This document shows positions 54,200-61,883 of a DNA stretch of 64,000 bases, in pieces. A program made the position numbers and the translations under genes. Location: contig NZ_VNJK01000001.1 of assembly GCF_007786455.1 (NCBI RefSeq), positions 2,254,074 to 2,318,073 of the forward strand. Direction: 5' to 3'. The DNA comes from Paenibacillus agilis. GTDB taxonomy: Bacteria; Bacillota; Bacilli; Paenibacillales; Paenibacillaceae. The notes beneath the pieces were generated by a model. It saw only the letters and a program-made list of their open reading frames with translations, was not told where the DNA came from and made no database searches. How positions within the stretch are numbered: the first letter of the stretch is position 1; each line of letters begins with the position of its first letter.

Positions 54200-55210
54200 A
54201 TGAGAGATTATGAAATTTATGAACTGGGAGATATTCTGCTGCAATCCGGTGACACCCTGCCACATGCCGTTCTCGCCTATAAAACTTACGGAACGCTAAA
54301 TGCAGCGAAAAATAATGTTATTGTGTACCCCACTTGGTTTGCAGGTCAGCATACCGATAATGAATGGTTAATTGGAACTGGTAAGGCGCTGGACCCGGAA
54401 AAGTATTTTATCATCATCCCTAATATGTTGGGCAATGGGCTATCCTCTTCGCCAAGCAATACGCCTCCGCCCTATCACCAAGCTAATTTTCCACAGATTT
54501 CGATATATGATAATGTGCGGCTGCAGCATCAACTGGTTACCCAAAAGTTCGGTATTACGAAAATCGCCCTCGTCGTAGGCTGGTCACTGGGAGCCGTGCA
54601 GACCTTTCAGTGGGGAGCAAGCTACCCGGATATGGTCGAACGAATCGCTCCATTCGGAGGGACAGCCAAGTTTCGGCCGCATGCAAAGGTTGTATTTGAA
54701 GGAATGATCGCTGCCCTTCAGGCTGACTCTGTTTGGAAGAATGGCTATTATACGCAGCAGCCCAAAACGGGACTGGCAGCCATGGGTCGAGTCTATGCAG
54801 CTTGGGGTTTCTCTCAGGCTTATTATCTGGAGCATCTCTATCAGCAAGAGGGTTACCACACACTGGAGGAATATCTAGTGGATTACTGGGATCAAGTGTT
54901 TTTGACCTTCGATGCCAATGACCTGATCACCATGCTGCATACCGGAATCAGCAGTGATATTAGCTCAAATCCGGTGTATGACGGCGATTTTGAACTTGCA
55001 TTAAGCAAAATTACAGCACATGCACTGGTCATGCCCGGAAGTACAGATCTTTTCTTTCCTCCCCAAGACAACAAGTATGAGGCACAACATATGCCCAATG
55101 CGCTATTCATCCCAATAGAATCGAAGTGGGGGCATTGCGCAGGTATTGGACAACATGAACCAGATTCTGAATTTATAGATCGCAGGCTACAAAATTTCTT
55201 ACTTGAATGA
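54200..55210 (+). CDS. Alpha/beta-hydrolase, homoserine O-acetyltransferase (MetX)-like
   Basis: 336 residues. Nucleophile Ser in VVGWSLGAVQTFQWG, Asp in GSTDLFFPPQDNKYEA and His in WGHCAGIG form the triad. N-terminal HAVLAYKTYGTLNAAKNN and the YPTWFAGQHTD loop match MetX-like enzymes, but key homoserine-binding features are hard to confirm, so it may be a general acyltransferase or hydrolase. Start behind AAAAGGAG. It shares an operon with a downstream MFS exporter and a divergent LysR gene, which suggests detoxification or metabolite modification (inference). Confidence 0.82.
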   Translation: MRDYEIYELGDILLQSGDTLPHAVLAYKTYGTLNAAKNNVIVYPTWFAGQHTDNEWLIGTGKALDPEKYFIIIPNMLGNGLSSSPSNTPPPYHQANFPQISIYDNVRLQHQLVTQKFGITKIALVVGWSLGAVQTFQWGASYPDMVERIAPFGGTAKFRPHAKVVFEGMIAALQADSVWKNGYYTQQPKTGLAAMGRVYAAWGFSQAYYLEHLYQQEGYHTLEEYLVDYWDQVFLTFDANDLITMLHTGISSDISSNPVYDGDFELALSKITAHALVMPGSTDLFFPPQDNKYEAQHMPNALFIPIESKWGHCAGIGQHEPDSEFIDRRLQNFLLE

Positions 55211-55238
55211 AGTATAACTGGAAAAGGAGCAGATTGAA

Positions 55239-56402
55239 TTGAAAAATAACCTGATCATCTATGTTCTAGCACTTGCTGTTTTTCTAATCGGAACGGTTGA
55301 ATATATTATTACAGGAGTTATTGAAATGATCGCCGTGGATTTGGGCGTATCTACATCCAAAGTTGGGTTATTGGTAACTGTATTTGCTCTCGCGGCAGCC
55401 ATCGTCGCTCCAATTCTGATTGCTATAACGATAAATATGGATCGCAAGAAGCTGCTCATGGTTTCCCTTGGTGTGTTCATTGCCAGCAACGGACTGATGT
55501 TTATAAGCCCTTCTTATGAAACAGCACTATGGATACGAATTATTCAAGGGGTTAGCGGAGGTATTGCTACCGTAGTAGCCATGGCAGTAGCGACACGACT
55601 CGTTGAAAAAGAAAGAAGAGGCCGTGCTATCGGCATTATTTTGATGGGCCTCAGCAGCTCGCTCGTGCTGGGAGTTCCCATTGGTACGTTTTTTAGCGAG
55701 ATGTTTGGATGGAGAGTTTTGTTTATTTTGATCGGTTTATTAACCATTCTTCCGTTGCTTATCGTCTATAAAAAGGTTCCGGCAATCAAAGAAGAAGAAG
55801 AAGCGGTTAGCCTCAGGATGCAGCTCTCCATTTTAAAAGATTCAAAAATTTTGACTGCTTTGGCTATTACTTTATTTTATATCGGAGGATACTCTACACT
55901 ATTTACATATATTACGCCTTACTTGCAAGCCATATCCTCTCTTTCCATAACCGAAATTAGCGTCATTCTATTCCTAGCGGGAATTTGCAGCTTTGTTGGT
56001 TCAAAAATGGGCGGACAATTAGCAGATGCAAAGGGATCAAAATTTACAATTTGCCTCGGACTCTTGTTACAAGGAATAACGCTCATTTTATTAGCTCTTT
56101 CCGGTGCTAATCTTATGATCTTGATATTGGTTCTTATGGTTTTCATGTTGGCAACCTGGAGCATCTCCCCTGCCCAACAGCTATATTTGGTCACGCTGGT
56201 ACCTCGAAATCCAGACATTGCCCTAAGCGTAAATACTTCCTTCATCCAATTTGGTTTCGCGCTGGGATCTGGATTAGGCGGGCTTGTCATTAGCCGTACA
56301 ACCGTCCTGTATTTAAATTGGCTCGGTCTTGCTGCTGTATCCATAGCTTTACTTCTTGCGATCCTGCTATTCAAAAAACGTTCAAGTAGCGCAAGCATGT
56401 AA
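55239..56402 (+). CDS. MFS transporter, 12-helix drug/sugar efflux type
   Basis: 387 residues with twelve hydrophobic helices and the MFS signatures: GTVEYIITGVIEMIAVDLGV at helix 1, the loop 2-3 motif (TINMDRKKLLMVSLG) and GVPIGTFFSEMFGWRVLFIL for motif C. It resembles YdhP/AraJ-type exporters. The TTG start follows AAGGAG. The gene is 28 bases after the MetX-like gene and therefore its partner. Substrate unknown. Confidence 0.88.
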   Translation: MKNNLIIYVLALAVFLIGTVEYIITGVIEMIAVDLGVSTSKVGLLVTVFALAAAIVAPILIAITINMDRKKLLMVSLGVFIASNGLMFISPSYETALWIRIIQGVSGGIATVVAMAVATRLVEKERRGRAIGIILMGLSSSLVLGVPIGTFFSEMFGWRVLFILIGLLTILPLLIVYKKVPAIKEEEEAVSLRMQLSILKDSKILTALAITLFYIGGYSTLFTYITPYLQAISSLSITEISVILFLAGICSFVGSKMGGQLADAKGSKFTICLGLLLQGITLILLALSGANLMILILVLMVFMLATWSISPAQQLYLVTLVPRNPDIALSVNTSFIQFGFALGSGLGGLVISRTTVLYLNWLGLAAVSIALLLAILLFKKRSSSASM

Positions 56403-56426
56403 ACCAGTAACCCCTAATCTGTCCCA

Positions 56427-56505
56427 CATCCTTCCTTTATAGTGAAGTGCTCGACTGAAAATCGGCATATTCAACAATAAAGGTAGGATGTTTTTCTTCA
56501 CTATA
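56427..56505 (+). terminator. Interleaved inverted repeats after MFS gene
   Basis: The first pair is CATCCTTCCTTTAT (56427-56440) with ATAAAGGTAGGATG (56477-56490), 13 of 14 matched and followed by TTTTTCTT, which is terminator-like. The second is TATAGTGAAG (56438-56447) with CTTCACTATA (56496-56505), a perfect match. Order A-B-A'-B' means they cross, so the two folds compete or form a pseudoknot. The rest of the 56403-56697 gap holds only the following terminator. Confidence 0.5.
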
Positions 56506-56606
56506 ATGAACAAGTTCTCCTTATCATGAAGCGTTATCTATCATCATGCTGTAAGAAATTAACCAATGATGACAGCGATACCTCTTATTTAATGACTTAA
56601 AACGAA

Positions 56607-56632
56607 AAAAAGCCGCCAATAGGGCGGCTTCT
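56607..56632 (-). terminator. Intrinsic terminator after PI-PLC-like gene
   Basis: AAGCCGCC and GGCGGCTT pair around a five-base loop. TTTTTTTCG follows on the minus strand. Confidence 0.85.
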
Positions 56633-56697
56633 ACTACGTATAGGCATTTTTGCTCAAGTAATACGCTCTCTAAAATGTCCTTCTTTCCTATGACTAG

Positions 56698-57933
56698 CTA
56701 GAACGAAAATTTGTTGGATGCAATAATCCTCTCAACTAAGCTCGGGATCGGTTTGTTCGGGAAATCCATAATAATAGTGCCTATCCTCTTCGTTGCAAGC
56801 TGATCCAAGTAACTGTACAGATGTGAATTAAGTCCTTCAATACCTGGGCTACCTTCTGCAACGGTATACGGATACGCACCAGCAGATGTTCCAGATGTAA
56901 AGTTTAAATACCACTCGTTTACTTTTTCCTCTTGAGCTTGCTCTAATAGAGATTTCACACGATCCCATTTTCTTCCGATATGAAACACAGTAGGTACTTT
57001 GTACTCGTCCTGAATGCACAGTTTTTCATGAGTATTTACGATGGAGAACGTAGCATTATCCTTCCAAGCAGTTGCATCTATACCTAGAGTAGTATTCGCC
57101 TTAAATCGGCGCAACAGTACAATTTTTCCCCGTACCTCATCCAAACTCGGAAACGTTTCGTCTAGATACCACATAGATTCATTGCCCTCAAGATACCATC
57201 TAAACGTATCTTCAAAGCTTCTAGTATTATCCGCATCATCGTATTCATGTTTAACAGACATAATAATCGTCTCTCGTGGATGATCTTCTAAAAATTTCAA
57301 ACATACATCCCTAACTCCACCACCGAACATTAAGTGCTGGTACATGATGCCGTGGTGGATCGCAAATCGGTTCTCTATATGTCGACATCGTATGTCAACA
57401 AAACGAATACCTGAATCCAATTGTTCTCGAAGCGTTTGTGTTTGACATATCGCCAAATCTCCACCGTATAATGCACAAGTATCATGCGTACCAGGAATGT
57501 TAAGCTCAAATAACTTTCGATCGCCGGCTATTTTGTCCATCCAACCGTTCGTTGGCATCCGCAAAGAAATCGTAATCTTGTTCCAATCATCTCCAGAAAT
57601 TTGAGTCGCTAAATACTTGTCCGCACTTGCACCATCCAGCCCTATCTCGCGTTTATGATCATGGCGGGCATCGTACTGATCGTTTCTAAATGAGATTGTA
57701 TCGCCATTCTGGAATTCGATATGAAGTCTATACCAAGCTGAGCTAGCCCAATAGTTAAGCTCTTCTCGCTCCGCACGGCTTGCGTAAGATCCGAGGTTTA
57801 CATTTTGAAAATTATGATCAGGCCGTGATCCCCCATCCCAATCATAGTTATCTGTTTCGTTTACCCAGATTCGTGCGATGTTTAAGGGAGTATTGTTGGT
57901 TAATTTCAAGTCTGTACGAATGGATGCCATCAT
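56698..57933 (-). CDS. Phosphatidylinositol-specific phospholipase C-like protein without a signal peptide
   Basis: 411 residues. From about 130 the PI-PLC X domain is clear: the first catalytic His is His150 in LNIPGTHDTC, the second is in FAIHHG (193/194), with RFVDIRCRH and the later IVLLRRF and IIMDFPNKP blocks. The N-terminal 120 residues are a separate, aromatic and charged domain (ARIWVNETDNYDWDGGSRPD). There is no secretion signal, unlike the secreted PI-PLC of Bacillus, so it is released in another way or acts in the cell. GGAGG precedes the ATG. Substrate headgroup not determined. Confidence 0.85.
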   Translation of the reverse strand: MMASIRTDLKLTNNTPLNIARIWVNETDNYDWDGGSRPDHNFQNVNLGSYASRAEREELNYWASSAWYRLHIEFQNGDTISFRNDQYDARHDHKREIGLDGASADKYLATQISGDDWNKITISLRMPTNGWMDKIAGDRKLFELNIPGTHDTCALYGGDLAICQTQTLREQLDSGIRFVDIRCRHIENRFAIHHGIMYQHLMFGGGVRDVCLKFLEDHPRETIIMSVKHEYDDADNTRSFEDTFRWYLEGNESMWYLDETFPSLDEVRGKIVLLRRFKANTTLGIDATAWKDNATFSIVNTHEKLCIQDEYKVPTVFHIGRKWDRVKSLLEQAQEEKVNEWYLNFTSGTSAGAYPYTVAEGSPGIEGLNSHLYSYLDQLATKRIGTIIMDFPNKPIPSLVERIIASNKFSF

Positions 57934-58000
57934 TCTCCTCCTTTATGTACCTTTAATGGGACTGTATGAGAGTAACTCACGAAGGATTATATGATACCGC

Positions 58001-58140
58001 TTAAGGTACGATGCTATATCTATTCAAGTAAGAAGTCTTATTCCCTCCAATCGTATGCGAGTCAACATCCTTTACTACCACTGCTCCCACGCTAATAATG
58101 GCCCCATCGCCAATTCGTACACCCGTCAAGGAGCAGGATA
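58001..58140 (-). pseudogene. Remnant of hexapeptide-repeat acetyltransferase
   Basis: The minus frame reads GVRIGDGAIISVGAVVVKDV then DSHTIGGN and stops at 58001. This is the C-terminal hexapeptide turn and following loop of the CatB/Vat/maltose-acetyltransferase family (normal: IGDGAIIGANSVVTKDV, then VGGNPAK). A stop codon (TAA) lies just before the surviving segment, with no start or upstream coding part, so only about 45 codons of a former gene remain. The C-terminal end is also altered (NKTSYLNRYS). Confidence 0.7.
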
Positions 58141-58211
58141 GTTAGGGGTATTTCTCGAAAACCTTATAAATAGTTTTAATTTTAGGATTATATTAAAGGG
58201 AGAGGCACAAA

Positions 58212-58919
58212 TTGACGATGCGTCCTAAGAAACTTGCATCTAAATTCATGATAAGCACCAGCACCTTGCGGAATTATGAAGCTAATGGCCTCATTCCCCC
58301 TGCAGTACGCTCTGCAAACGGCTATCGTGTTTACACCGATTTACATGAGACCTACTTGGCATGTATTCAAGCAATGGCTCCAGCTTTCGGGATGGAAGTA
58401 ACAACGGAAGTTCTGAATGAACTCCATCAAGGAAAGCCTTCCGAGGCTTTGTGGATTGTGCGGGCACAAGAGGTCGCTTTGTATGCTGAAAAAGCGAGAT
58501 TGGAAAAATTGATCGAGGATATTAGGAGGTACGCTAAAAAAAGTCAAATTCACCTTAATGACAAGTGGTTCACCATTAAAGAAGTGTCAGAAATGACGCA
58601 GGTTTCCAAAACAGCGATCCGTTATTGGGAGCAAGCTGGCTATGTGACGGCAGACAGAGACCCCACTAACCGATATCGTCAATATACCGGGTCACATATG
58701 CTAAAAATCAGGTTACTGCAAGTACTGCAAAACACCGTTTATTCAGAGGATACCGTTTATTTCAAACAAACGATTGTCTCAATCGATCATACGGATTTCA
58801 CCCGAATCCTAAAGCTTGCCGAAAATATCCGTTCTTATTTCGATACAATCATTGAGTCCCAGATGCGCGGTATATCCTACTTGTATCCATTACTTCAATT
58901 GACAAAAGATCCAAATTAG
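58212..58919 (+). CDS. Regulator with two MerR-type DNA-binding motifs
   Basis: 235 residues, starting with TTG seven bases after GGGAGAGG. The first helix-turn-helix is at about 7-50 (KLASKFMISTSTLRNYEANG, RSANGYRVYT) and the second at about 119-165 (WFTIKEVSEMTQVSKTAIRY, NRYRQYTGSHMLK). A linker helix connects them and a C-terminal helical tail follows. Most MerR proteins have one such domain and dimerise; this protein could bind a pseudo-palindrome as a monomer or a longer site as a dimer. The target is unknown. A terminator follows. Confidence 0.82.
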   Translation: MTMRPKKLASKFMISTSTLRNYEANGLIPPAVRSANGYRVYTDLHETYLACIQAMAPAFGMEVTTEVLNELHQGKPSEALWIVRAQEVALYAEKARLEKLIEDIRRYAKKSQIHLNDKWFTIKEVSEMTQVSKTAIRYWEQAGYVTADRDPTNRYRQYTGSHMLKIRLLQVLQNTVYSEDTVYFKQTIVSIDHTDFTRILKLAENIRSYFDTIIESQMRGISYLYPLLQLTKDPN

Positions 58920-58965
58920 ATTGAAATCAAACACTTAAGAAGAAACGTGACATAGAAACATAAAG

Positions 58966-58993
58966 AAACCGTCCTAATGGAAGGACGGTTTTC
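58966..58993 (+). terminator. Intrinsic terminator after tandem MerR-domain gene
   Basis: AACCGTCCT pairs with AGGACGGTT around a six-base loop, followed by TTCTA. Confidence 0.8.
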
Positions 58994-59030
58994 TACGCGT
59001 TCCAGATTCTATGCTTCCTACATGCTCGAT

Positions 59031-59549
59031 TCAATCCTGTACACGATGTATCTTATATACATTTGTATACAAAATATCTTCATACAGAGTAAACTCCTCT
59101 TCCGTAAGCATTTGAGGATAGCTCATCACCTTTAACGGAACATCAGGCTGCCCTTTCTGAAGTGAAGGCTGTATATATTTGAAATGATTGAGCTTAAAAC
59201 CTAAACGCTCATAAAAACCTATTCTTCTCTCAGCCAAGTTCGTATCAGGCAGCTCTACTTCCAATATGATAGGCTTTTGTGACTCTTCGATATAATCGCT
59301 CATTAACTTTCCACCGATACCACTTCCCCGTCCAGCTGGCGAGACAGCTATATGTTCAACGAAGCGGAACAAAGGAAATTCCCATACGGCTATAAAAGCA
59401 ACCACTTGATTAGTGTCATTAACTTTTGAAATAATACGATAATAGGGATCGTTTAGCAGTTCCTTTTGTCCATCATATGTTCTCCGCTCATATGCAGGAA
59501 ATGAGTCTTGCATAATCTCAAAGATCGTATCGAACTCTTTTACGTTCAT
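59031..59549 (-). CDS. GNAT family N-acetyltransferase
   Basis: 172 residues. The acetyl-CoA loop is in HIAVSPAGRGSGIGGKLMSDY and the last conserved strand in RRIGFYERLGF. AGGAG lies before the ATG. It is the last of three same-strand genes (60445-59031). Substrate unknown. Confidence 0.85.
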   Translation of the reverse strand: MNVKEFDTIFEIMQDSFPAYERRTYDGQKELLNDPYYRIISKVNDTNQVVAFIAVWEFPLFRFVEHIAVSPAGRGSGIGGKLMSDYIEESQKPIILEVELPDTNLAERRIGFYERLGFKLNHFKYIQPSLQKGQPDVPLKVMSYPQMLTEEEFTLYEDILYTNVYKIHRVQD

Positions 59550-59572
59550 GTATAATTTCTCCTAATCATTTA

Positions 59573-60052
59573 TTACCTTAATTGTTTTATCATTTTAAAG
59601 TTTACTAGTGTAACGCCTTTTCGCTCCATATTCTGTTGTTGAACAATCTGGTATCCTCGATTCATAAAAAAGGACTTCGCTGTAATACTCGCTTCCACAC
59701 TTAGTTCCTTGAGGGTAAGTTTCTGTGCCTCAGACTCAATCGCATTAACTAAAGCAGACGCTATTCCTTGCCGCTGAAAGTCTTTATGAATATACAGTCT
59801 ATCCAAGTACCCACTATGGGACATATCAACAAAGCCTACAATTATACCGTTCATACGAGCAACATATGAGATGTTGTTACGTAAAGACTCCAACCAGAGC
59901 TGTTCTTTACGTACTTGTTCGTCTTTGGGTGCCCATACGTCTAATTGTGCTGGCGAATAATCTCGAGCATTGATGGAATGTACCGTCTCATAAAATAGCT
60001 CAATTATTTCTTTCATATCGGAGTTCTTAAATCTAATGATTTCAATGCTCAT
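59573..60052 (-). CDS. GNAT family N-acetyltransferase
   Basis: 159 residues. DRLYIHKDFQRQGIASALVN is the acetyl-CoA loop and KELSVEASITAKSFFMNRGY the final block. The ATG at 60052 gives the family start (MSIEIIRFKNSDMKEI); the frame opens with GTG at 60100 directly after the stop of the DUF1904 gene but without a ribosome binding site. It lies in a three-gene run with that gene and another GNAT. Substrate unknown. Confidence 0.83.
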   Translation of the reverse strand: MSIEIIRFKNSDMKEIIELFYETVHSINARDYSPAQLDVWAPKDEQVRKEQLWLESLRNNISYVARMNGIIVGFVDMSHSGYLDRLYIHKDFQRQGIASALVNAIESEAQKLTLKELSVEASITAKSFFMNRGYQIVQQQNMERKGVTLVNFKMIKQLR

Positions 60053-60100
60053 TTTTTTAAAAACCGCCTTGCTTCTTATATCAATGCAATGCTGCTCCAC

Positions 60101-60445
60101 TCATTTGGCTGATGACGCTGTTTTCGGTAAAGCGTTTAATGGCTTTCCTTCTTTATAGTAAAGCGAAGGTGATAAGATTACATAAAAGATGTGTACACGA
60201 TGACATCCGTACTCACTCACCTTTGCATGTATCATAGCAGCAACCGCATCATGAATTTCTTGTTCGCGTTGAAACATATAAATTTCTACTGATAACGGTG
60301 AATTGGCGATTTGATCAACATGAAGAAGCTCTATTTTTACAATCTCTTTTGGAATATCAACAATATTGGAAAACTGTTCAATGATAGATGGTGACACTTG
60401 CTCAATAATGCTTTTATTAAATCCCTTGAACCTCAAAAATGGCAT
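60101..60445 (-). CDS. DUF1904 family (tautomerase-fold) protein
   Basis: 114 residues starting MPFLRFKGFNKSIIEQVSPS, then EIVKIELLHV and VEIYMFQREQEIHDAVA. The conserved Pro after Met is typical of the tautomerase superfamily; the family DUF1904 has no established reaction. The ATG has AAGGAG upstream. It is the first gene of a three-gene run with two acetyltransferases, with a divergent serine hydrolase upstream. Confidence 0.8.
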   Translation of the reverse strand: MPFLRFKGFNKSIIEQVSPSIIEQFSNIVDIPKEIVKIELLHVDQIANSPLSVEIYMFQREQEIHDAVAAMIHAKVSEYGCHRVHIFYVILSPSLYYKEGKPLNALPKTASSAK

Positions 60446-60644
60446 ACAATCATTTCTCCTTATACATACTTACTATTAGTATACAGCTATTTAACGTACT
60501 TTAATATCTCTGAATTATTTCGCATATTTGAAAATTTGTCCTGATCAAATTAGATATTTCTTATAAATTTGTATACTCACTAATCGTAAGGTACAATGAA
60601 AACTATAGAATTTACTCGATATATTTTCGCAGCAGGAGGTTACG

Positions 60645-61787
60645 ATGACATTGAATAATGAGCACAATCAGCAGTATGATTTAAGCAAATTAGCCACGAT
60701 GCTGCACGAGGATCACATCGCGTGGAGCTTTCGAAATATGGACAAGATTATGCCGAGAAACGATATTCACGCGCCTGAGCATACATTTTTGTTTCAAAAA
60801 AATGAGCTGCCATTATCGAGAATCAATTATGAATTTAATGGTCGCAGCATGAAGGTAGCCGATTACTTGCAGAAGGTTTCTGCTACAGGGTTTCTCGTTA
60901 TTCATGACGATACGATTGTGACAGAGCAGTATTACAACGGCTACGATCAACAGTCGACAGCGATGTCCATGTCTGTAGCGAAATCAATCGTTTCTGCCTT
61001 AGTTGGCATTGCCTTTGATGAAGGTGCTATGAAAGATGTTCATGATTCGGTAACGTCCTATTTGCCTGAACTAATAGGGAGCGGCTTTGATGGGGCTAGT
61101 ATTAAAGATATACTCCAAATGTCATCTGGCGTACGCTTCAATGAGGATTACAATGATAAGGATGCGGAAATCCACACCTTCTTAAGTGACGTGTTCGGTG
61201 AAAAAGCTGTGCCCATCTCCAAATATGTGCAACAGCTGACAAAATTGCAGGAGCCAGGCCAGTTTGAATATAAGAGCGTGGACACGCAAGTGCTCTGGAT
61301 GCTGCTTGAAAGAACGACAGGCAAAAAAGTATCTGCTTATTTAGAGGAAAAGCTTTGGAAGCCGCTAGGCATGGAGCAAAATGCTTATTGGAGCACCGAT
61401 CTGCATGGCAATGAAATAGCATTCACCTTTATTAACGCGACACTTCGAGATTACGCCAAGTTCGGAAGACTGTATTTGCATAATGGGAATTGGAATGGCC
61501 GTCAAATCATATCTGAGAAGTGGATTAAGGAATCGGTTACACCCGACCGAGCGGATTTGATGCCTGGGGTAGCTAATGATTTCTTTGGTTATGGCTATCA
61601 ATGGTGGGCACCATTAGGCAGTGACGGGACTGAGTTTATGGCGCGCGGCATATATGGACAGCATATTTATGTAAATCAGAAGGAACGAACGGTTATCGTT
61701 AAATCTGGGGTTGATCCTACCGTATTTAACATTCATGATTATGAGGCAGTTACTGCATACCGTACGATCATTGAGCATTTGACATAA
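60645..61787 (+). CDS. Serine hydrolase, class C beta-lactamase/esterase family
   Basis: 380 residues. The nucleophile motif SxxK is in MSMSVAKSIVSAL, the Tyr of the YxN-like triad is in FEYKSVDTQV, and the GYGYQWWAPLG segment is near the third catalytic element. No signal peptide, so the protein is cytoplasmic, unlike AmpC beta-lactamases; similar proteins act as esterases or peptide hydrolases. AGCAGGAGG precedes the ATG. Divergent from the DUF1904 operon; a bidirectional terminator follows. Confidence 0.87.
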   Translation: MTLNNEHNQQYDLSKLATMLHEDHIAWSFRNMDKIMPRNDIHAPEHTFLFQKNELPLSRINYEFNGRSMKVADYLQKVSATGFLVIHDDTIVTEQYYNGYDQQSTAMSMSVAKSIVSALVGIAFDEGAMKDVHDSVTSYLPELIGSGFDGASIKDILQMSSGVRFNEDYNDKDAEIHTFLSDVFGEKAVPISKYVQQLTKLQEPGQFEYKSVDTQVLWMLLERTTGKKVSAYLEEKLWKPLGMEQNAYWSTDLHGNEIAFTFINATLRDYAKFGRLYLHNGNWNGRQIISEKWIKESVTPDRADLMPGVANDFFGYGYQWWAPLGSDGTEFMARGIYGQHIYVNQKERTVIVKSGVDPTVFNIHDYEAVTAYRTIIEHLT

Positions 61788-61837
61788 GTGATATTTCAAC
61801 CAACAATCGATAAGTGATAAAGAGAAAATTGACAAAA

Positions 61838-61872
61838 AAAGAATGCAGATAGTAGGTCTGCATTCTTTTTCA
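61838..61872. terminator. Bidirectional terminator between convergent genes
   Basis: AAAGAATGCAGA and TCTGCATTCTTT form a 12-bp stem with T-runs on both sides, separating the serine hydrolase and amidohydrolase genes. Confidence 0.88.
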
Positions 61873-61883
61873 CCTACGGCTAT

